Source: Alligator mississippiensis (Eukaryota; Chordata; Crocodylia; Alligatoridae). Taken from it: a DNA stretch of 64,000 bases. The DNA is taken from NCBI RefSeq assembly GCF_030867095.1, contig NC_081824.1, positions 304,684,956-304,748,955 on the forward strand. Reading direction: 5' to 3'. This document shows positions 60,388-64,000 of this stretch, in pieces. The translations under genes were made by a program, and so were the position numbers. Under the pieces are notes generated by a model. That model was not told the origin of the DNA and did not search any database. It saw only the letters and a list, made by a program, of their open reading frames with translations. Every line of letters starts with the position of its first letter. Positions within the stretch are counted from its first letter, which is position 1.

Positions 60388-61659
60388 ACATTAATTTGTA
60401 ATGAGAACTCAAATCACTCATGCCTTTGAAGTTTCACACCATTTTTTCCGTCTTCATTTTTTTTTATGTTCCCCAAATACTGAGTGCCACACAAATGCAA
60501 GTAAAGACTTAGTCCTTGTCCTGAAGATCTTGCTTTCTGTGTTCAAAAGGATGCAGCAAGCAAAGGCCATAGATGAATCTTGAAGCAAGACGAAAGGAAA
60601 GAAGAAAGATGGGAGGAGATAAAGATTTAGCTGTTACTGAGATCCTGGAAGGAAAAGTGCTGTCAAAGTATATGTTATTAACTTTATTATATTATTTAAA
60701 ACATTCCCAGCTCAGGTCTGTGGGCTCTGTATCTGCCGTATGTGACAACTAGTCTCACACATCTGTTTTGGGGCCTCTGCAGCCATCTTGTGCATAGCAG
60801 TAACACAGCACTGCATAATAGTGTCATTGGTGTGTTGAAGGAGGCACTTTCTGCTTATTGCTTGGTTGCCTTGGAACCCACTGCGCTTGTCACCCTCTTT
60901 AACATAACGTGACTTCTGACCTCTGCCACTGCTCTTTGCTCCAGCTTCTTCTCTTATACTGATATGACAATAACAAAGGATTGCAACAATTGCTGTCTTC
61001 TTACACTGAACAAGGAGCTTTATTCAAATAAAGATTGCTAAAACTTCTCTGCCTCTTCCATGGCTTCACTGAAGAGCTTCTATCTAGAGCACTTTTTAAT
61101 AAACGCATGCTACATTCCACTGTAATGATGCTGCGGTAATGTTATTTGAAGCCATACTGTGTGGGGTTGTTACAGAGCAATATTGTAGTACAATAAATCG
61201 CAGTACTTGTGATTTTTCCATGATTTTGGTATTCTGTGTGTTAGGCTATTTCTGTAGAACGCAGCAACGGTTTTTTAAAGGCTGTTAAAATATTCGTTAG
61301 TTTAGAAATTACTTGTGAAACAGCAAATTTTTAATAAACTGTTATATAATAACTTTTTAAGAGGGTGAAAAGTATTAAAAAGCATCCTGTTATCCAGTCC
61401 AAAGCAGTAATGTGTCAGGCAACATCAAAAAATTAAACAATATTATTTGCATCATTAACACCAAATGAAATGGTTTAACCAGCCAATAAATGACAAGACT
61501 AAAACACAGTTATTGCATACCATAGTTCTAGAAAGTACTAAAAAATCTACATGCCGCAAGAAACAATTTTCCTGAAGAAAATAGTTTTGTTATAAAATTA
61601 AATGGAATTTTTCCAGTTTAACAAGTATCAAGCAATAACACTTCACTATTACATGCTAT
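60388..61659. other. Intergenic, nothing recognised
   Basis: AT-rich. A piece near 60470-60550 (AGTAAAGACTTAGTCCTTG, CTGAAGATCTTGC) may be another worn SINE. Confidence 0.35.
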
Positions 61660-61860
61660 CTCACATGTTCAAAGCACTGGGCAATTAGTAGCTAATCGTC
61701 ACCGAAACTTTAAGGTAGAAAGACAGAGTACATTTTTATTGTTGTTGCTCTACAAATGAGGAAACTATGGCAGGGAAGTTCAGGCCTCAGTATTAGATCT
61801 AGGATGCAAAATCAAATTCCTGGCTTCTTTCCCTGAGCCCTGTACGTAAAATAATTCTCT
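61660..61860 (+). mobile_element. MIR SINE
   Basis: Contains the MIR landmarks TACAAATGAGGAAACTATGG, GCAGGGAAGTTCAGG and CAAATTCCTGGCTTC in the right order. An old amniote-wide SINE. Confidence 0.65.
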
Positions 61861-62451
61861 CATTAGATCATGCTCTTTTTTTAACTAAAGGAATGTCTTT
61901 GTATACAATACGTACCAACGCAAGGCAATGAACAGAACAAACCCTACGTCTGAAAGAGAAAAGGATCTATCAAGTTCTGAGTCCTATTTTTAAATATCTT
62001 TCCTATTATTTTGTTACTAAGAACACAGTAGAAAATAAATTAACAGCTATTTGCTAATTTGTTTTTAACAGTATTAAAAATGTTTTTCCTCATAGCTATG
62101 AAAAATATATTTTTTTCTGCAGCATAATGTAACTGTTTGGAGCTTTATATATAGCTACATGCAAGAAGGTAAAGTCTCTGCTCAGTAGAGCTTTAGCTAA
62201 AGAAATTGGTCTTAGGATCCCTATTACTGTTGGTTCATATCAGCACACACAAACACTGGTGTGAGACCCACATGTTCTTCAGATGCTGAATTCTGCTACC
62301 GCTACCTTGGAAACTTGAACATTTTGACTTACACATTTTGAAGGAAAAGTGTGGAAATATGCAGAGAGATCTACCTAAGCCTTTATCTGAGATAACCTTC
62401 AGAGATAAGGTTGTCAGCTATGTTAAATATGTCTGGTTAATGTTATGTAAC
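61861..62451. other. Intergenic, nothing recognised
   Basis: AT-rich, no features recognised. Confidence 0.4.
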
Positions 62452-62453
62452 TA

Positions 62454-62633
62454 GGGTTGCCAACCCGCATGGATTGGCCAGGAGTCTACCAGAATCGGCA
62501 TTAATCTCCTGGTGACTACTGAAAGCAATCTGGGAGATTGGCATTGTGAACGGGTTGAACAGTACAATTAATGACATTACATCATGTTGGGAAAAAAATC
62601 TCCCCGAATAGCTTCAGTCAGAGTTGGCAACCC
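62454..62633. mobile_element. TA-flanked MITE, complete
   Basis: 180 bp with inverted ends GGGTTGCCAAC (62454-62464) and GTTGGCAACCC (62623-62633), flanked by TA on both sides (62452-62453 and 62634-62635). The TA duplication fits the mariner-like group. Pieces of the same family occur at 11857 and probably 13173. Confidence 0.75.
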
Positions 62634-62635
62634 TA

Positions 62636-64000
62636 TATGTAACTATAAAACTTTCCTCTTTAAATCTTTGCATATATACACAATGGGACAAATTCAGCCT
62701 TGATACGAACAGGCCAGATCTAGGAGGGTAGCATTAGAGTTAAATCTCGTCCAGTCTTTCTCATCTGTTTCCACTTCCCTTTTCCAGACTCTGAAACAGC
62801 AAAGCACATACTTACATGTTCAATGTTAAATAGAAGCTTATAGCCATAGCACTACCCCACCAGAGACCTTTTTAGCAGAGGCATAACAACATGGCAGGGC
62901 ACCCAGGGCATCTGCCATGCAGGTCCAGCAGTGACTTGTGGCTGCTGCCATGCCTTGGTGCAATTGCGTGGCTGCAAGCAACAGCTTTTTTTTCCTGTCC
63001 CCACCAAAGCTGGCACTCAGGGCAGCTGCCCTATGTCTCTGCTTTTCAGCTGTGGGAAGAAGGGGAATTCCTCTCTTGCTATTTTCCAAAGTCAGCTTGT
63101 GCCAGGTGAGGGAGGGTTATGCTGTATCCCCCAAAGGTAACAGGAGGAAACTGTGCAGAGGTAGTGGTTTGCTCATAGGATTACAATTAGCCAATTTTGT
63201 AAGGGCAGCTGTAGAAGTGGGTGTGGGACAATGCAGGACTGACTTCTGCCGCATATTTATTTTCATTTTGTCCTTAACTTCAAGCACAGACCTAAAAGGC
63301 TTGCCAAAGCAGGGTGTCAGTCAGAGAAGTAGTTCCCTCCTAACCCCCCAGAATAAAAATAAATACAAGGCAAAACTCCTACATTTCCCAGTGCCCTTTT
63401 CTATAGATCTCACATGGTTTGACCTATTTCCACCTCCCCTGCTTCCTTCCCACAGCAACCCACCATGCCCCCTCAATTCCTCTCATTCATCACTGGGGGA
63501 GCTATAGGACTCTCCTCCTTGCAGTAGCAGGCCTTAGTAAATGTAGGCAAGAAGGAAATCTTCTGCCTGCTGTGGCTGGAAAGGCCTTTAAGAGGGTAGT
63601 TGATCAGGGGTGGCAGTTTGCTGGGGCCAGGCAGTTGACCAATGGCCACACAGTGTAAAGGACATAAGTGGGTTAAGCCTGATGCTGTTCTACTGCAATC
63701 ATTGCAGTTGCCTGTTTGAATTTGGCCTAGTGTGTATATACATGTGAGGATTTAAAATATAAAGTGTTTTTTAAATGTTAACCAGAACCATGTTATATAT
63801 GTAGGTGCTGATCCGTTGTCCACTGAAAGATGGCTTCAACAGAACAGCAGTCTTGGTGAAGAAGTGCTTTGGGGTCCTTTCTTTGATAGTGTAGGGATCT
63901 CAGTGGTTTCTTCCTTCTCTTCCACAGAGCAGCAGCTGTTTGTTCCCTGTGGATGTGTCTAAGCAGCTGTTTCTTCTTCCCTTTATCTCACTATGAGATG
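62636..64000. other. Intergenic, possible worn repeats
   Basis: A stretch at about 62875-63130 starting CAGAGGCATAACAACATGG has a MITE-like look. The frame 62938-63507 (189 aa) is open but repeat-like in composition and not recognised. No other feature. Confidence 0.35.

Noticed and set aside
62938-63507. 189-aa plus-strand ORF near the window's end
   Set aside because: Composition and local sequence look repeat-derived, with no known domain and overlapping antisense frames.

Overview
This 64 kb window looks like nuclear DNA of a reptile, most probably a crocodilian (alligator-like). It holds two multi-exon vertebrate genes with GT-AG introns in a background of CR1 LINEs, hAT-like DNA transposons, old MIR-type SINEs and one endogenous retrovirus fossil. 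The young CR1 copies have 3' ends of the kind known from alligators. The species call is an inference; the vertebrate gene identities are firm.

Layout. 1-13 kb is the upstream flank of CXorf38 and is mostly repeats. A complete endogenous retrovirus unit lies on the minus strand (2017-10511, 5-bp target duplication CCTGT) with a CR1 nested in it, followed by a cluster of CR1 pieces. 13.26-23.02 kb is CXorf38 on the plus strand (six coding exons, 325 aa). 23-36.8 kb is intergenic or 3' UTR with several CR1 copies. 36.82-52.73 kb is ATP6AP2 on the minus strand (nine coding exons, 352 aa), with introns full of GC-rich hAT elements. 52.3-53.45 kb is a CpG-rich promoter region with CLEAR, CRE-like, CCAAT and PBX/PREP-type sites and a TATA box facing away from ATP6AP2. 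53.5-64 kb shows no recognised gene, only repeats and one uncertain ORF behind a splice-acceptor-like sequence.

The two genes converge, as they do on the human X chromosome (ATP6AP2 and CXorf38, with MED14 beyond CXorf38). The window therefore probably runs from the MED14-CXorf38 intergenic space to the flank beyond ATP6AP2. ATP6AP2 is the accessory subunit of the vacuolar H+-ATPase and the (pro)renin receptor. CXorf38 has no settled function, but its exons 2-4 carry a Cys/His cluster and an R-N-x-x-x-H motif that fit a HEPN ribonuclease-like domain.

I found no prokaryote-type system, CRISPR array or tRNA/rRNA gene. The most unusual patterns are: (1) hAT families present in the same window as short copies and as long copies with GC-rich foldback interiors; (2) two exact tandem duplications of 30 and 34 bp at the 5' junctions of CR1 insertions; (3) an array of TALE-type decamers beside ATP6AP2; and (4) a perfect CLEAR palindrome in ATP6AP2 intron 1.
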